Shown here one piece after another: positions 55,265 through 63,843 of a stretch of 64,000 bases of DNA (positions are counted from its first letter, which is position 1; each line of letters starts with the position of its first letter). The translations under genes and the position numbers were made by a program. Location of the stretch: contig NZ_LMKO01000006.1 of NCBI RefSeq assembly GCF_001421705.1, positions 1 to 64,000 of the forward strand. Direction: 5' to 3'. The notes below the pieces were generated by a model that saw only the letters and a list, made by a program, of their open reading frames with translations, was not told where the DNA came from and searched no databases. The stretch is from Xylophilus sp. Leaf220. Lineage in GTDB: Bacteria > Pseudomonadota > Gammaproteobacteria > Burkholderiales > Burkholderiaceae_C.

Positions 55265-55329
55265 TTAGACATGGGCGAATCTTGGCGGTAGCATCGCAAA
55301 GTTCGTTCCCTGCGAACGATTTCGTCTAA
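55265..55329. promoter_or_regulatory. Probable IclR operator region
   Basis: GTTCG (55301-55305) and CGAAC (55313-55317) with a 7-base spacer form a 17-bp dyad, similar in form to GTTCG-type sites bound by PcaR/PcaU-like IclR proteins. A wider pair TTAGAC (55265-55270) and GTCTAA (55324-55329) is centred on about the same region. It lies in the divergent IclR/MBL spacer. Confidence 0.55.
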
Positions 55330-55372
55330 AACTAATATGCCGGACCGCCGACGGCGCACGGAGACACACCCG

Positions 55373-56338
55373 ATGAGCACCAAGACCTTCGCCAGCCATG
55401 CCGACCTCGAGGAAAAGAAGGTCAGCTTCGTCCAGCTGACCGAGAACGCCTGGGCCTACACCGCCGAGGGCGACCCCAACACCGGCGTCTTCATCGGCGA
55501 CGACGCGGTGATGGTGGTCGACACCCAGGCCACGCCGGCCATGGCGCAGGACCTGATCCGCCGCATCCGCGAAGTGACCGACAAGCCGATCAAGTACGTG
55601 CTGCTGTCGCACTACCACGCGGTGCGGGTGCTGGGCGCATCCGCGTACTTCAAGGAAGGCGCGCAGCAGGTCATCGCCAGCCGCGATACCTACGATCTGA
55701 TCGTCGAGCGCGGCGAGCAGGACAAGGCCAGCGAGATCGGCCGGTTCCCGCGGCTCTTCCGCGCAGTCGAGTCGGTGCCCGACGGCCTGACCTGGCCCAC
55801 CATGACCTTCACCGGCCAGATGAGCGTCTGGCTCGGCAAGGTCGAGGTGAAGATCGCGCAGATCGGCCGCGGCCATACCAAGGGCGACACCATCGCCTGG
55901 ATCGAGGACCAGAAGGTCTGCTTCGCCGGCGATCTGGTGGAATACGAAAGCACCGCCTACGCCGGCGACTGCTACTTCAAGGACTGGCCCGCCACGCTCG
56001 ACCGGCTCTCGGCCTACCGCTTCGAGAAGCTGGTGCCCGGCCGCGGCGACGCGCTGCAGACGCCCGAGAAGGTGGCCGAGGCCATCGCCTACACCCGCGC
56101 TTTCGTCTCCGACGTCTACACCACCGTCAACAACGGCGTGGCCCGCGGGCTCGACCTGAAGAGCATCTACCGCGAGACCTACGACGCGTTGAAGCCCCGC
56201 TACGGCCACTGGGTGATCTTCGACCACTGCATGCCCTTCGACGTGACCCGTGCCTACGACGAGGCCACCGGCCATGCCGACCCGCGCATCTGGACCGCCG
56301 AGCGCGATACCGAGATGTGGAACACCCTGGAGGGGTAG
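55373..56338 (+). CDS. MBL-fold metallo-hydrolase
   Basis: 321 residues. Metallo-beta-lactamase fold with VMVVDTQATPAMAQDLIRRI and GRGHTKGDTIAWIEDQKVCFAGD. The zinc motif normally HxHxDH reads SHYHAVRVLGA: the two His are kept, but Asp-His is replaced by Val-Arg, which suggests altered metal binding. RBS GGAGACACACCCG before ATG. First gene of the cluster; its role is unknown, perhaps a lactone or ester hydrolase. Confidence 0.87.
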   Translation: MSTKTFASHADLEEKKVSFVQLTENAWAYTAEGDPNTGVFIGDDAVMVVDTQATPAMAQDLIRRIREVTDKPIKYVLLSHYHAVRVLGASAYFKEGAQQVIASRDTYDLIVERGEQDKASEIGRFPRLFRAVESVPDGLTWPTMTFTGQMSVWLGKVEVKIAQIGRGHTKGDTIAWIEDQKVCFAGDLVEYESTAYAGDCYFKDWPATLDRLSAYRFEKLVPGRGDALQTPEKVAEAIAYTRAFVSDVYTTVNNGVARGLDLKSIYRETYDALKPRYGHWVIFDHCMPFDVTRAYDEATGHADPRIWTAERDTEMWNTLEG

Positions 56339-56398
56339 GACAACCCCCGAGCGGGGATGCCCGAGGCCACTGCCGGAGGCAGCGACCGTTCGGGCCGT

Positions 56399-56470
56399 CC
56401 ATGCCTGCACATGCAGGCATGGAGCCGCGGCCCTCACCCCCCCCTTCTCTCGCTGCGCGGGAAGGGGGGC
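56399..56470. repeat. Palindrome and family C repeat between MBL and monooxygenase genes
   Basis: An 11-bp-arm palindrome CCATGCCTGCA-CA-TGCAGGCATGG (56399-56422) is followed by GCCCTCACCCC and CTTCTCTCGCTGCGCGGGAAGGGG (56430-56468), a diverged version of the CCCTCACCCC..GGGAGAGGG repeat also found at 58433-58468. It lies in the 222-bp gap, which has no gene. Confidence 0.65.
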
Positions 56471-56560
56471 GATGCCGGTGGCCGGGCGGAGCCCGATCCA
56501 CGGCATCCCTGAGAGGGGTTGCGCGGCGACGAGGACGAGACAACATTGGCGGAGACGACC

Positions 56561-58723
56561 GTGAAACTGCAGGACCTGCCCACGCTGGGCGCCGATGCCG
56601 ATTTCCAGGCGCTGGAGTTCGACTACACCCGGCCCGCGGAACTCGACGGCGCCGTGCCGGCGCGGCACCCGGTCGTGGTCGTCGGTGCGGGCCCGGTCGG
56701 GCTGGCGTTGGCGATCGACCTGGCGCAGCGTGGCCTGCCGGTGCTGCTGCTCGACAACGACTGCCGGCTCTCGACCGGCTCGCGCGCGATCTGCTTCGCC
56801 AAGCGCACGCTGGAAGTCTTCGACCGCCTGGGCTGCGGCGCGCCGATGGTGGCCAAGGGCGTGTCGTGGAGCACCGGCCGGGTGTTCTTCGGCGAGCGGC
56901 AGGTCTACCGCTTCGACCTGCTGGCCGAGGAGGGCCACGAGCGGCCCGCCTTCATCAACCTGCAGCAGTACCACGTCGAAGGCCAACTGGCCGCCCGCGC
57001 CGCGCAACTGCCGAACCTTCAGGTGCGCTGGAAGAGCCGGGTGGTCGGCCTGGTGCAGGACGCGGACGGCGCCACCCTGACCGTCGACACGCCCGACGGC
57101 CGCTACGACCTGTGCGCCGGCTACGTGGCCGCCTGCGACGGATCGCGTTCGGCGCTGCGCCAGTTGCTGGGCCAGGAGAGCAGGGGCCAGACCTTCCGCG
57201 ACCGGTTCCTGATCGCCGACGTGAAGATCGACGGCGCCGATCCGGTGCCGACTCCCGGCGTGCCCGACCCGGCCGACCCGGCCCCCGCCGGCCGGCCGCG
57301 CGTGGGTGCCGACACCCCGGCCGAGCGCTGGTTCTGGTTCGACCCGCCGTTCCATCCCGGCCAAAGCGTGCTGCTGCACAAGCAGGCCGACCATGTCTGG
57401 CGCGTCGACTTCCAGCTGGGCTGGGACGCCGACCCGGAAGAAGAGAAGAAGCCCGAGAACATCCTGCCCCGGGTGCGGGCGCTGCTGGGCCCCGACGCGC
57501 GCTTCGAACTGGTCTGGGCCAGCGTCTACACCTTCGCCTGCCAGCGGATGGACGCCTTCCGCCACGGCCGGGTGCTGTTCGCCGGCGACGCGGCGCACGG
57601 CGTGTCGCCCTTCGGCGCACGCGGCGCCAACTCGGGCGTGCAGGACGCCGACAACCTGGGCTGGAAGCTGGCCGCGGTGCTGCAGCAGGGCGCGCCCGAC
57701 GCGCTGCTCGACAGCTATGCCCGCGAGCGGGAAATGGCGGCCGACGAGAACATCCTCGCCTCCACCCGCTCCACCGACTTCATCACCCCCAAGAGCCCGG
57801 TCAGCCGCGTGTTCCGCGACGCGGTGCTGCACCTGGCGCGCGACCACGACTTCGCCCGCAGGCTGGTCAACAGCGGCCGGTTGTCGCTGCCGACGGTGCT
57901 GGCCGGCTCGGCCCTGGTGACGGAAGACACCGACGCCTTCGCCGGCCCGCTACTGCCCGGCGCGCCCGCGGTCGATGCGCCCCTGGACGACGGCTGGCTG
58001 CTGCGCCGGCTGGACGGCGCCGGCTTCGCCGCGCTGGTCTTCGGCGAGGGCGATGCGGCCGAGCACAGCCTGCGCGCGCTGGCCGAGGCCGACTCGGCGC
58101 TGCGGATGCCGGGCGGACCGGCCCGTCCGCAGCCGCAGCCGGAACTGCTGTCGCTCTCGCAGCCGCAGCCGTCGCCTTCGCCTTCGCCTTCGCCTTCGCC
58201 TTCGCCTTCGCCGTCGCCGTCGACGCGATCGCTGCGGGTCCTGCGCGTCCCCGACACCGCCGCCCACGCCACCGCCTGGCGCCGCTACGACGCCCGGCCC
58301 GGCACCACCTACCTGCTGCGCCCCGACCAGCACATCGCCGCCCGCTGGCGCGCGCCCACGGCCGACGCGGTGCGCGACGCCGTGCGCCGCTCCCTCGGCC
58401 ACGCCCCGCTGCCTGCGCCCGCCCCGGTCTTGCTCCCTCTCCCCCTGGGAGAGGGCGGGGGTGAGGGCCGCGCCCGCCCGCCAGCCGCAGCGCCCTCCGA
58501 CAAGCCCCTGCCCGGCAGCCCGCACAACCTCGTCACCACCCCCCACCTCGACGCGCCCGACGATTTCTACCAAGCCCTGATCGACGCCCACCAGCCCCTC
58601 TCCACCGACGAGAGCCACGCTTTCAACGCCCGCCTGGTGCTGCTGCTGTCCAACCACATCGGCGCGTTGCCGGTGCTGCGCGAGGCGCTGGCCGCCGCAC
58701 GCGGCGCGGCACCGGTGGCCTGA
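56561..58723 (+). CDS. FAD-dependent aromatic monooxygenase fused to DUF2783
   Basis: 720 residues from GTG at 56561 (GGAG 6 bases before). Residues ~35-520 are a class A flavoprotein hydroxylase: GAGPVG (42-47), ARHPVVVV, and the second FAD motif VLFAGDAAHGVSPFGARGANSG. A Ser-Pro repeat (~530-556) comes from a hexanucleotide repeat. Residues ~627-640 come from repeat family C. The last ~60 residues (APDDFYQALIDAHQPLSTDE; NARLVLLLSNHIGALPVLRE) match DUF2783, normally a separate small protein next to such enzymes. In this context it may hydroxylate a hydroxyphenylacetate-like acid to homogentisate; that is inference. Confidence 0.87.
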   Translation: MKLQDLPTLGADADFQALEFDYTRPAELDGAVPARHPVVVVGAGPVGLALAIDLAQRGLPVLLLDNDCRLSTGSRAICFAKRTLEVFDRLGCGAPMVAKGVSWSTGRVFFGERQVYRFDLLAEEGHERPAFINLQQYHVEGQLAARAAQLPNLQVRWKSRVVGLVQDADGATLTVDTPDGRYDLCAGYVAACDGSRSALRQLLGQESRGQTFRDRFLIADVKIDGADPVPTPGVPDPADPAPAGRPRVGADTPAERWFWFDPPFHPGQSVLLHKQADHVWRVDFQLGWDADPEEEKKPENILPRVRALLGPDARFELVWASVYTFACQRMDAFRHGRVLFAGDAAHGVSPFGARGANSGVQDADNLGWKLAAVLQQGAPDALLDSYAREREMAADENILASTRSTDFITPKSPVSRVFRDAVLHLARDHDFARRLVNSGRLSLPTVLAGSALVTEDTDAFAGPLLPGAPAVDAPLDDGWLLRRLDGAGFAALVFGEGDAAEHSLRALAEADSALRMPGGPARPQPQPELLSLSQPQPSPSPSPSPSPSPSPSPSTRSLRVLRVPDTAAHATAWRRYDARPGTTYLLRPDQHIAARWRAPTADAVRDAVRRSLGHAPLPAPAPVLLPLPLGEGGGEGRARPPAAAPSDKPLPGSPHNLVTTPHLDAPDDFYQALIDAHQPLSTDESHAFNARLVLLLSNHIGALPVLREALAAARGAAPVA
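58170..58223 (+). repeat. Hexanucleotide (TTCGCC)n tract coding Ser-Pro
   Basis: About seven near-perfect TTCGCC units with flanking GTCGCC variants, translated as alternating Pro-Ser. The unit is a multiple of three, so slippage changes linker length but not frame. Confidence 0.85.
58433..58468 (+). repeat. Dispersed repeat family C inside coding sequence
   Basis: CTCCCTCTCCCCCTGGGAGA and GGGCGGGGGTGAGGGC form the well-known type of CTCTCCC/GGGAGAGGG..GGTGAGGGC intergenic repeat. Here it is read through as PLPLGEGGGEGR in the linker between the monooxygenase and the DUF2783 domain. Confidence 0.82.
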
Positions 58724-58785
58724 CCCCGTCACCGCATTTTTCCGTTCCCCAAGTCCTCAAAAACCTACAGAAAGAGACACGACCC

Positions 58786-59772
58786 ATGACCGACTCCCGC
58801 ACCCCCTTCACCCGCCGCGCCGCCCTGGCGCTGGCGCTCGGCGCCGCCGCCGCAGCGCCGCTGGCCGCCCTGGCCCAGGACGTCCGGCCGCTCGAATGGG
58901 TGGTCGGCTACGCCGCGGGCGGCGGATCCGACGCGGTGGCCCGCGCCACCGCCGAGAGCATGTCCAGGCAGCTCGGCCGCCCTGTCATCATCAACAACAA
59001 GCCGGGTGCGGCCACCAACATCGCGGCCGACTACGCGGCCCGGTCGAAGGACTACGGCAACGTGATGCTGACGGCCGATTTCGCGACACTGGCGGCCAAC
59101 CCGTTTCTCTTCGCCAAGCTCAGCTACAACGCCGAAAAGGACCTGGCGCCGGTCGGCCTGATCGCCCGCTTTCCGCTGGTGCTGGTGGTCGGGCCGCAGG
59201 TGCCGGCGAAGAACTGGGCCGAGTTCGTGGCCTGGGCCAAGGCGCAGCCCGGCGGCGTCAACTACGCCTCGGCCGGCCCCGGCAGCCCGCACCACCTGGC
59301 CACCGAGATGCTGCGCGAGAAGAGCGGCCTCAAGATGACCCAGGTGCCCTACCGCGGCGCTGCGCCCGCGATGCAGGACGTGCTGGGCGGCAGCGTGCCC
59401 TTCATGCTGATCGACACGGCGGTCGGCACCCAGTTCGTGCTGGCCGGCAAGGTCAAGGCGATCGGGGTGGCCAGCGCGCAGCGGATCGCTTCGCTGCCCG
59501 ACGTGCCGACGCTGCAGGAGCAGGGCCTGGCCGACTTCGAGGCCTCGGCCTGGCAGGGCCTGTCGGTGCCCGCCGGCACGCCGCCCGCCACCATCGCCAC
59601 GCTCAACAAGGCACTGGTCGAGGCGCTGCGCTCCGACGCGGTGAAGGCCCGCTTCACCGCGCTGGGCGTCGAGGCGCTGCCCGGCTCGCCCGACGACATG
59701 GCCCGCTTCGTGAAAGCCGAGCGCGAGCGCTGGGGCAAGCTGATCCGCGACAACAAGATCCAGCTCGATTGA
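58786..59772 (+). CDS. Tripartite tricarboxylate transporter receptor (Bug family), 1
   Basis: 328 residues. Signal peptide with twin Arg (TRRAALALALGAAAAAPLAALAQ), then the Bug/TctC fold: VVGYAAGGGSDAVARA, GRPVIINNKPGAATNIA, VNYASAGPGSPHHLATEML, PYRGAAPAMQDVLGG. It binds a small carboxylate in the periplasm. No TctA/TctB membrane genes are nearby, so it must use a distant or shared transporter or act as a sensor. It lies 62 bp after the monooxygenase gene. Confidence 0.94.
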   Translation: MTDSRTPFTRRAALALALGAAAAAPLAALAQDVRPLEWVVGYAAGGGSDAVARATAESMSRQLGRPVIINNKPGAATNIAADYAARSKDYGNVMLTADFATLAANPFLFAKLSYNAEKDLAPVGLIARFPLVLVVGPQVPAKNWAEFVAWAKAQPGGVNYASAGPGSPHHLATEMLREKSGLKMTQVPYRGAAPAMQDVLGGSVPFMLIDTAVGTQFVLAGKVKAIGVASAQRIASLPDVPTLQEQGLADFEASAWQGLSVPAGTPPATIATLNKALVEALRSDAVKARFTALGVEALPGSPDDMARFVKAERERWGKLIRDNKIQLD

Positions 59773-59777
59773 GAAGA

Positions 59778-59889
59778 CGTGAGAGAACCTGCTGCGCAGC
59801 CCGATTGCGCGCCTGCGGCCTTCGCCGTACGAGCGTACGGCTCCGGTCCCGGGCGCATACGCGGGCTTGGTCGCGACGGTTCTTTCACG
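59778..59889. repeat. Large imperfect hairpin between Bug gene and hmgA
   Basis: Outer arms CGTGAGAGAACC (59778-59789) and GGTTCTTTCACG (59878-59889) match at 11 of 12; inner segments (GCGCAGCCCGATTGCGCGCC with GGGCGCATACGCGGGCTTGG) pair partially. The apex is a perfect 8-bp stem GCCGTACG-AG-CGTACGGC (59824-59841). A family B element follows. The 211-bp gap has no gene. Confidence 0.75.
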
Positions 59890-59902
59890 CCCTCTGCAAC
59901 CG

Positions 59903-59967
59903 TTATTAAGCAAAAAGTGCTCCCAGCCGGCGCCACTCGCCGGCCGGTAGCTACCGATTCGATAGCA
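59903..59967 (-). repeat. Dispersed repeat family B, copy
   Basis: On the minus strand: GCTATCGAATCGGTAGC box, GCCGGCGAGTGGCGCCGGC hairpin, TGGGAGC and ACTTTTTGCTTAATAA. It lies just before hmgA, opposed to the direction of transcription. Confidence 0.83.
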
Positions 59968-59983
59968 AAGGCATCGTGACACC

Positions 59984-61327
59984 ATGACGACGGCAACCGT
60001 GACCCCGGCAGCGGCCTCTTCCACCGGCGCGCTGCGCTACCAGAGCGGCTTCGGCAACCAGTTCTCGACCGAGTCGGTGCCGGGCGCGCTGCCGCAGGGC
60101 CGCAACAGCCCGCAGAAGGCACCTTTCGCGCTGTACCCCGAACTGGTCTCGGGCAGTGCCTTCACCGCGCCGCGGCACGAGAACCTGCGCACCTGGCTCT
60201 ACCGCCGGCAGCCCTCGGTGGTGTCGGGCCGCTACCAGCCCTACGCCCAGGCTGCCTGGACCACCGGCGCCGCCGGCGGCGCCGCGATGCCGCCCGATCC
60301 GATGCGCTGGGCGCCGTTCCCGTTGCCGGAGGCGCCCACCGACTTCGTCGACGGCCTGCGCACCGTGGTCGCCAACGGCGATGCCGAAATGCAGGCGGGC
60401 ATGGGCGCGCTGGTCTACGCAGCCAACGTGTCGATGGAGCGCCGCGCGCTGGTCGATGCCGACGGCGAGCTGCTGGTCGTGCCGCAGCAGGGCCGGCTGG
60501 TGCTGACCACCGAGATGGGCGTGCTGGAGGTCGCCCCCGGCGAGATCGCGCTGGTGCCGCGCGGCATCGCCTTCAAGGTGGGCCTGCCCGACGGCCCGTC
60601 GCGCGGCTATGTCTGCGAGAACTACGGCGCCCATTTCCGGCTGCCGGAGCTGGGCCCGATCGGCTCCAACGGCCTGGCCAATCCGCGCGACTTCCAGGCG
60701 CCGGTGGCGGCCGCCGAAGAAGGGGAGGGCGGCTACGAGATCGTCAAGAAGTTCGGCGGCCGGCTCTGGCGCGCCGACATGGCGCAGTCGCCGTTCAACG
60801 TGGTCGCCTGGCACGGCAACCTCGCGCCGCTGAAGTACGACACCAAGAACTTCATGGTGATCGGCTCGATCAGCTTCGACCACCCCGATCCGTCGATCTT
60901 CACCGTGCTCACCTCGCCGAGCGACACGCCCGGCACCGCCAACTGCGACTTCGTGATCTTCCCGCCGCGCTGGCTGGTGCAGGAGGACACCTTCCGTCCG
61001 CCCTGGTACCACCGCAACATGATGAGCGAGTTCATGGGGCTGGTCTACGGCGAGTACGACGCCAAGGCCGAGGGCTTCCGCCCCGGCGGCGCCAGCCTGC
61101 ACAACTGCATGGTGCCGCACGGCCCGGACGAGGCCTCGTTCGAGAAGGCCAGCGCCAGCCACCTGCAGCCGCAGAAGCTCGACGGCACCCTGGCCTTCAT
61201 GTTCGAGAGCCGCTACCGGTTCGTGCCCACCGCCTACGCGCTGCAGGACAGCACCCAGGGCGGCGTGCGCGACCCGAACTACCCCGACTGCTGGCAGGGC
61301 CTGGGCGACCAGTTCAAGCAGGCCTGA
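59984..61327 (+). CDS. hmgA: Homogentisate 1,2-dioxygenase
   Basis: 447 residues, normal length. It opens the homogentisate ring to 4-maleylacetoacetate using Fe(II) and O2. Recognised: [23 protein letters not shown], and the iron-site region [20 protein letters not shown] (His, Glu) with [12 protein letters not shown] (His). The start ATG at 59984 gives the usual N-terminus. Part of the cluster with fahA; a Bug receptor gene lies between them. Confidence 0.97.
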   Translation: MTTATVTPAAASSTGALRYQSGFGNQFSTESVPGALPQGRNSPQKAPFALYPELVSGSAFTAPRHENLRTWLYRRQPSVVSGRYQPYAQAAWTTGAAGGAAMPPDPMRWAPFPLPEAPTDFVDGLRTVVANGDAEMQAGMGALVYAANVSMERRALVDADGELLVVPQQGRLVLTTEMGVLEVAPGEIALVPRGIAFKVGLPDGPSRGYVCENYGAHFRLPELGPIGSNGLANPRDFQAPVAAAEEGEGGYEIVKKFGGRLWRADMAQSPFNVVAWHGNLAPLKYDTKNFMVIGSISFDHPDPSIFTVLTSPSDTPGTANCDFVIFPPRWLVQEDTFRPPWYHRNMMSEFMGLVYGEYDAKAEGFRPGGASLHNCMVPHGPDEASFEKASASHLQPQKLDGTLAFMFESRYRFVPTAYALQDSTQGGVRDPNYPDCWQGLGDQFKQA

Positions 61328-61368
61328 CACCGGCCGGCCCTCCGCATACAACCCAGAAAAGACCACGC

Positions 61369-62358
61369 ATGCCCACTTCCCTCGACCGACGCCGCAGCCT
61401 CGCACGGCTGGCCGCCACCGCCGCCGTTCTGGCGCTGGCGCTCCCTCTCGCCCAGGCCGCCGACGGGTCGCAGAAGCCGATCCGCTTCGTCGTGCCCTAC
61501 ACCGCCGGCGGCACCACCGACCTGGTGGCCCGCACCGTCGGCCAGAAGATGGCCGAGACGCTCGGCCGGCCGGTGGTCATCGACAACCGCGGCGGCGCCG
61601 GCGGCAACATCGGCATGGACGCGGTCGCCAAGGCCGCGCCCGACGGCACCACCATCGGCTTCGGCGCCATCTCTACCAATGCGCTCAACCCGCACATCTA
61701 CAAGTCGATGGCCTTCGATCCGCGCAAGGACTTCACCGCCATCGGCCTGCTCGGCACCTCGACCATCGTGCTGGAGGTGCCCGCCGCCTCGCCGGTGAAG
61801 ACCGTCGCCGACCTGGTCGCCGCTGCCAAGGCCAAACCCGGCCTGCCGTACGCCACCGCCGGCGCCGGCACCTCGATGCACCTGGCCGGCGTGATGTTCG
61901 CCCAGGCCACCGGCACCGAGCTGACCCACGTCGCCTACAAGGGCAGCGGCCCGGCGATCAACGACCTGCTGGGCAACACGGTCGGCGCGATGTTCGACAA
62001 CCTGCCGGCCTCGCTGCCGCACATCCAGGCCGGCAGGCTGCGGGCCCTGGCCGTCGCCGGGCCGCAGCGCTCGCCTGCGCTGCCCGGCGTGCCCACGCTG
62101 GCCGAAGCCGGGCTGCCGGGCTATGCGCTGGAGCCCTGGTTCGGCGTGTACGGCCCGGCCGGCATGCCTGCGCCCCTGGTGCAGGCGCTCAACGCCGCGA
62201 TCAACGAGGCCCTGGCCCTGCCCGAGGTGAAGGAGAAGCTGGTCCAGGCCGGCTTCACCCCGCGCGGCTCCACCCCGCAGGAGCTGGCCACCCTGACCCA
62301 GACCGAGTACCAGCGCCTGGGCGACGTCGCCCGCCGCGCCGGCATGTCGGCCGACTGA
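61369..62358 (+). CDS. Tripartite tricarboxylate transporter receptor (Bug family), 2
   Basis: 329 residues. Signal peptide (LARLAATAAVLALALPLAQAA), then VPYTAGGTTDLVARTVGQ, GRPVVIDNRGGAGGNIGMD, PYATAGAGTSMHLAGVMFA, AYKGSGPAINDLLGN. A paralogue of the Bug protein at 58786 but not a recent duplicate (only short motifs are shared). Likely binds an aromatic or related acid in the periplasm. No TctAB genes follow. It is 41 bp after hmgA and 31 bp before fahA, so co-transcribed. Confidence 0.94.
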   Translation: MPTSLDRRRSLARLAATAAVLALALPLAQAADGSQKPIRFVVPYTAGGTTDLVARTVGQKMAETLGRPVVIDNRGGAGGNIGMDAVAKAAPDGTTIGFGAISTNALNPHIYKSMAFDPRKDFTAIGLLGTSTIVLEVPAASPVKTVADLVAAAKAKPGLPYATAGAGTSMHLAGVMFAQATGTELTHVAYKGSGPAINDLLGNTVGAMFDNLPASLPHIQAGRLRALAVAGPQRSPALPGVPTLAEAGLPGYALEPWFGVYGPAGMPAPLVQALNAAINEALALPEVKEKLVQAGFTPRGSTPQELATLTQTEYQRLGDVARRAGMSAD

Positions 62359-62389
62359 TCTGTTCACCCTCATTTTCCGAAGCACGCCC

Positions 62390-63727
62390 ATGACCGCACG
62401 AATCGACCGCACCCACGACGCCGCCCTGCAGAGCTGGGTGTCCAGCGCCAACGCCGACGGCACCGACTTCCCGATCCAGAACCTGCCGCTGGGCATCTTC
62501 CGCCGCGCCGGCAGTGCCGAGGCCTTCCGCCCCGGCACCGCGATCGGCGACCAGGTCGTCGACCTGCTGGCCCTGGTGCAGGCCGGCCAGCTTGCGGGCG
62601 AGGCCGCCGCCGCGCTGGCCGGCACCGAGGACGGCAGCCTCAACGCCCTGATGGCCCGCGGCCGGGCGGCGCGCGTGGCGCTGCGGCAGGCGCTGTCCGA
62701 CGGCCTGCGCACCGGCGCCGCCGCCCAGTCCGCCTGGCAGGCCGCACTGGTGCCGCAGGCCGAGGCCGAGTACGCGGTGCCCGCCCGCATCGGCGACTAC
62801 ACCGACTTCTACACCAGCGTCTACCACGCCACCTCGATCGGCCGCATGTTCCGCCCGGACAACCCGCTGCTGCCCAACTACAAGTGGGTGCCGATCGGCT
62901 ACCACGGCCGCAGCTCGTCCATCGGCATCTCGGGCCAGCAGTTCCCGCGGCCGGTGGCCCAGCTGGGCGCGGGCGGCACCGACGGCGCGCCGCGCTTCGG
63001 CCCCTGCGAGCGGCTCGACTACGAGCTGGAGATGGCGATCTACGTCGGCACCGCCAACCCGCAGGGCGAGCCGGTGCCGATGGCCGAGGCCGAGGACCAT
63101 CTCTTCGGCCTGGGCCTGCTCAACGACTGGTCGGCGCGCGACATCCAGGCCTGGGAGTACCAGCCGCTCGGCCCGTTCCTGTCGAAGAACTTCGCCTCGA
63201 CCGTTTCGCCCTGGATCGTGACGCTGGAGGCGCTGGAGCCGTTCCGCGCCGCCTTCGCCCGGCCCGAAGGCGACCCGCAGCCGCTGCCCTACCTCGACAG
63301 CGAGGACAACCGTACCCGCGGCGCGCTCGACCTGCAGCTCGAAGTCTGGCTGCAGACGCCGAAGATGCGCGCCGACGGCCAGCCGCACCAGCGGCTGATG
63401 CGCTCCAACTTCAAGGATTCGTACTGGACCATCGCCCAGCTGCTGTCGCACCACACGGTGGGCGGCTGCAACCTGCAGCCGGGCGACATGCTCGGCTCCG
63501 GCACCCAGTCGGGCCCCACGCCCGACCAGGGCGGCTCGATGCTGGAACTGTCGGGCGGCGGCAAGCAGCCGCTGGTGCTGGCCAACGGCGAGACCCGCGC
63601 CTTCCTGCAGGACGGCGACAGCGTCATGCTGCGGGCCCGCGGCGAGCGCGACGGCTTCCGCACCGTCGGCTTCGGCGAATGCGAAGGCCGGGTGCTGCCG
63701 GCACGCCGGGCCGACCGGGGGGCGTGA
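62390..63727 (+). CDS. fahA: Fumarylacetoacetase
   Basis: 445 residues. Cleaves 4-fumarylacetoacetate to fumarate and acetoacetate. Active-site elements: DYTDFYTSVYHATSIG (metal Asp, catalytic His), GYHGRSSSIGISG, YELEMAIYVG (two metal Glu), LLNDWSARDIQAWEYQPLGPF (metal Asp). N-terminal SH3-like domain (~1-125). Last gene of the homogentisate cluster. The intermediate maleylacetoacetate isomerase is not encoded in this window. Confidence 0.97.
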   Translation: MTARIDRTHDAALQSWVSSANADGTDFPIQNLPLGIFRRAGSAEAFRPGTAIGDQVVDLLALVQAGQLAGEAAAALAGTEDGSLNALMARGRAARVALRQALSDGLRTGAAAQSAWQAALVPQAEAEYAVPARIGDYTDFYTSVYHATSIGRMFRPDNPLLPNYKWVPIGYHGRSSSIGISGQQFPRPVAQLGAGGTDGAPRFGPCERLDYELEMAIYVGTANPQGEPVPMAEAEDHLFGLGLLNDWSARDIQAWEYQPLGPFLSKNFASTVSPWIVTLEALEPFRAAFARPEGDPQPLPYLDSEDNRTRGALDLQLEVWLQTPKMRADGQPHQRLMRSNFKDSYWTIAQLLSHHTVGGCNLQPGDMLGSGTQSGPTPDQGGSMLELSGGGKQPLVLANGETRAFLQDGDSVMLRARGERDGFRTVGFGECEGRVLPARRADRGA

Positions 63728-63843
63728 AGGACGGGCACCCACTTGCAGCAGGGGCGCCGGCCCACACGCCGACGGCCCCGCGGCGGGCATAGTTGTTGCC
63801 AGTGCATGGCGCCACGGCCCTGCCTACCGCAACGAAAGCCCCC

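Noticed and set aside
58170-58223. Phase-variable on/off switch in the monooxygenase gene
   Set aside because: The repeat unit is six bases, so unit changes keep the frame; only linker length would vary.
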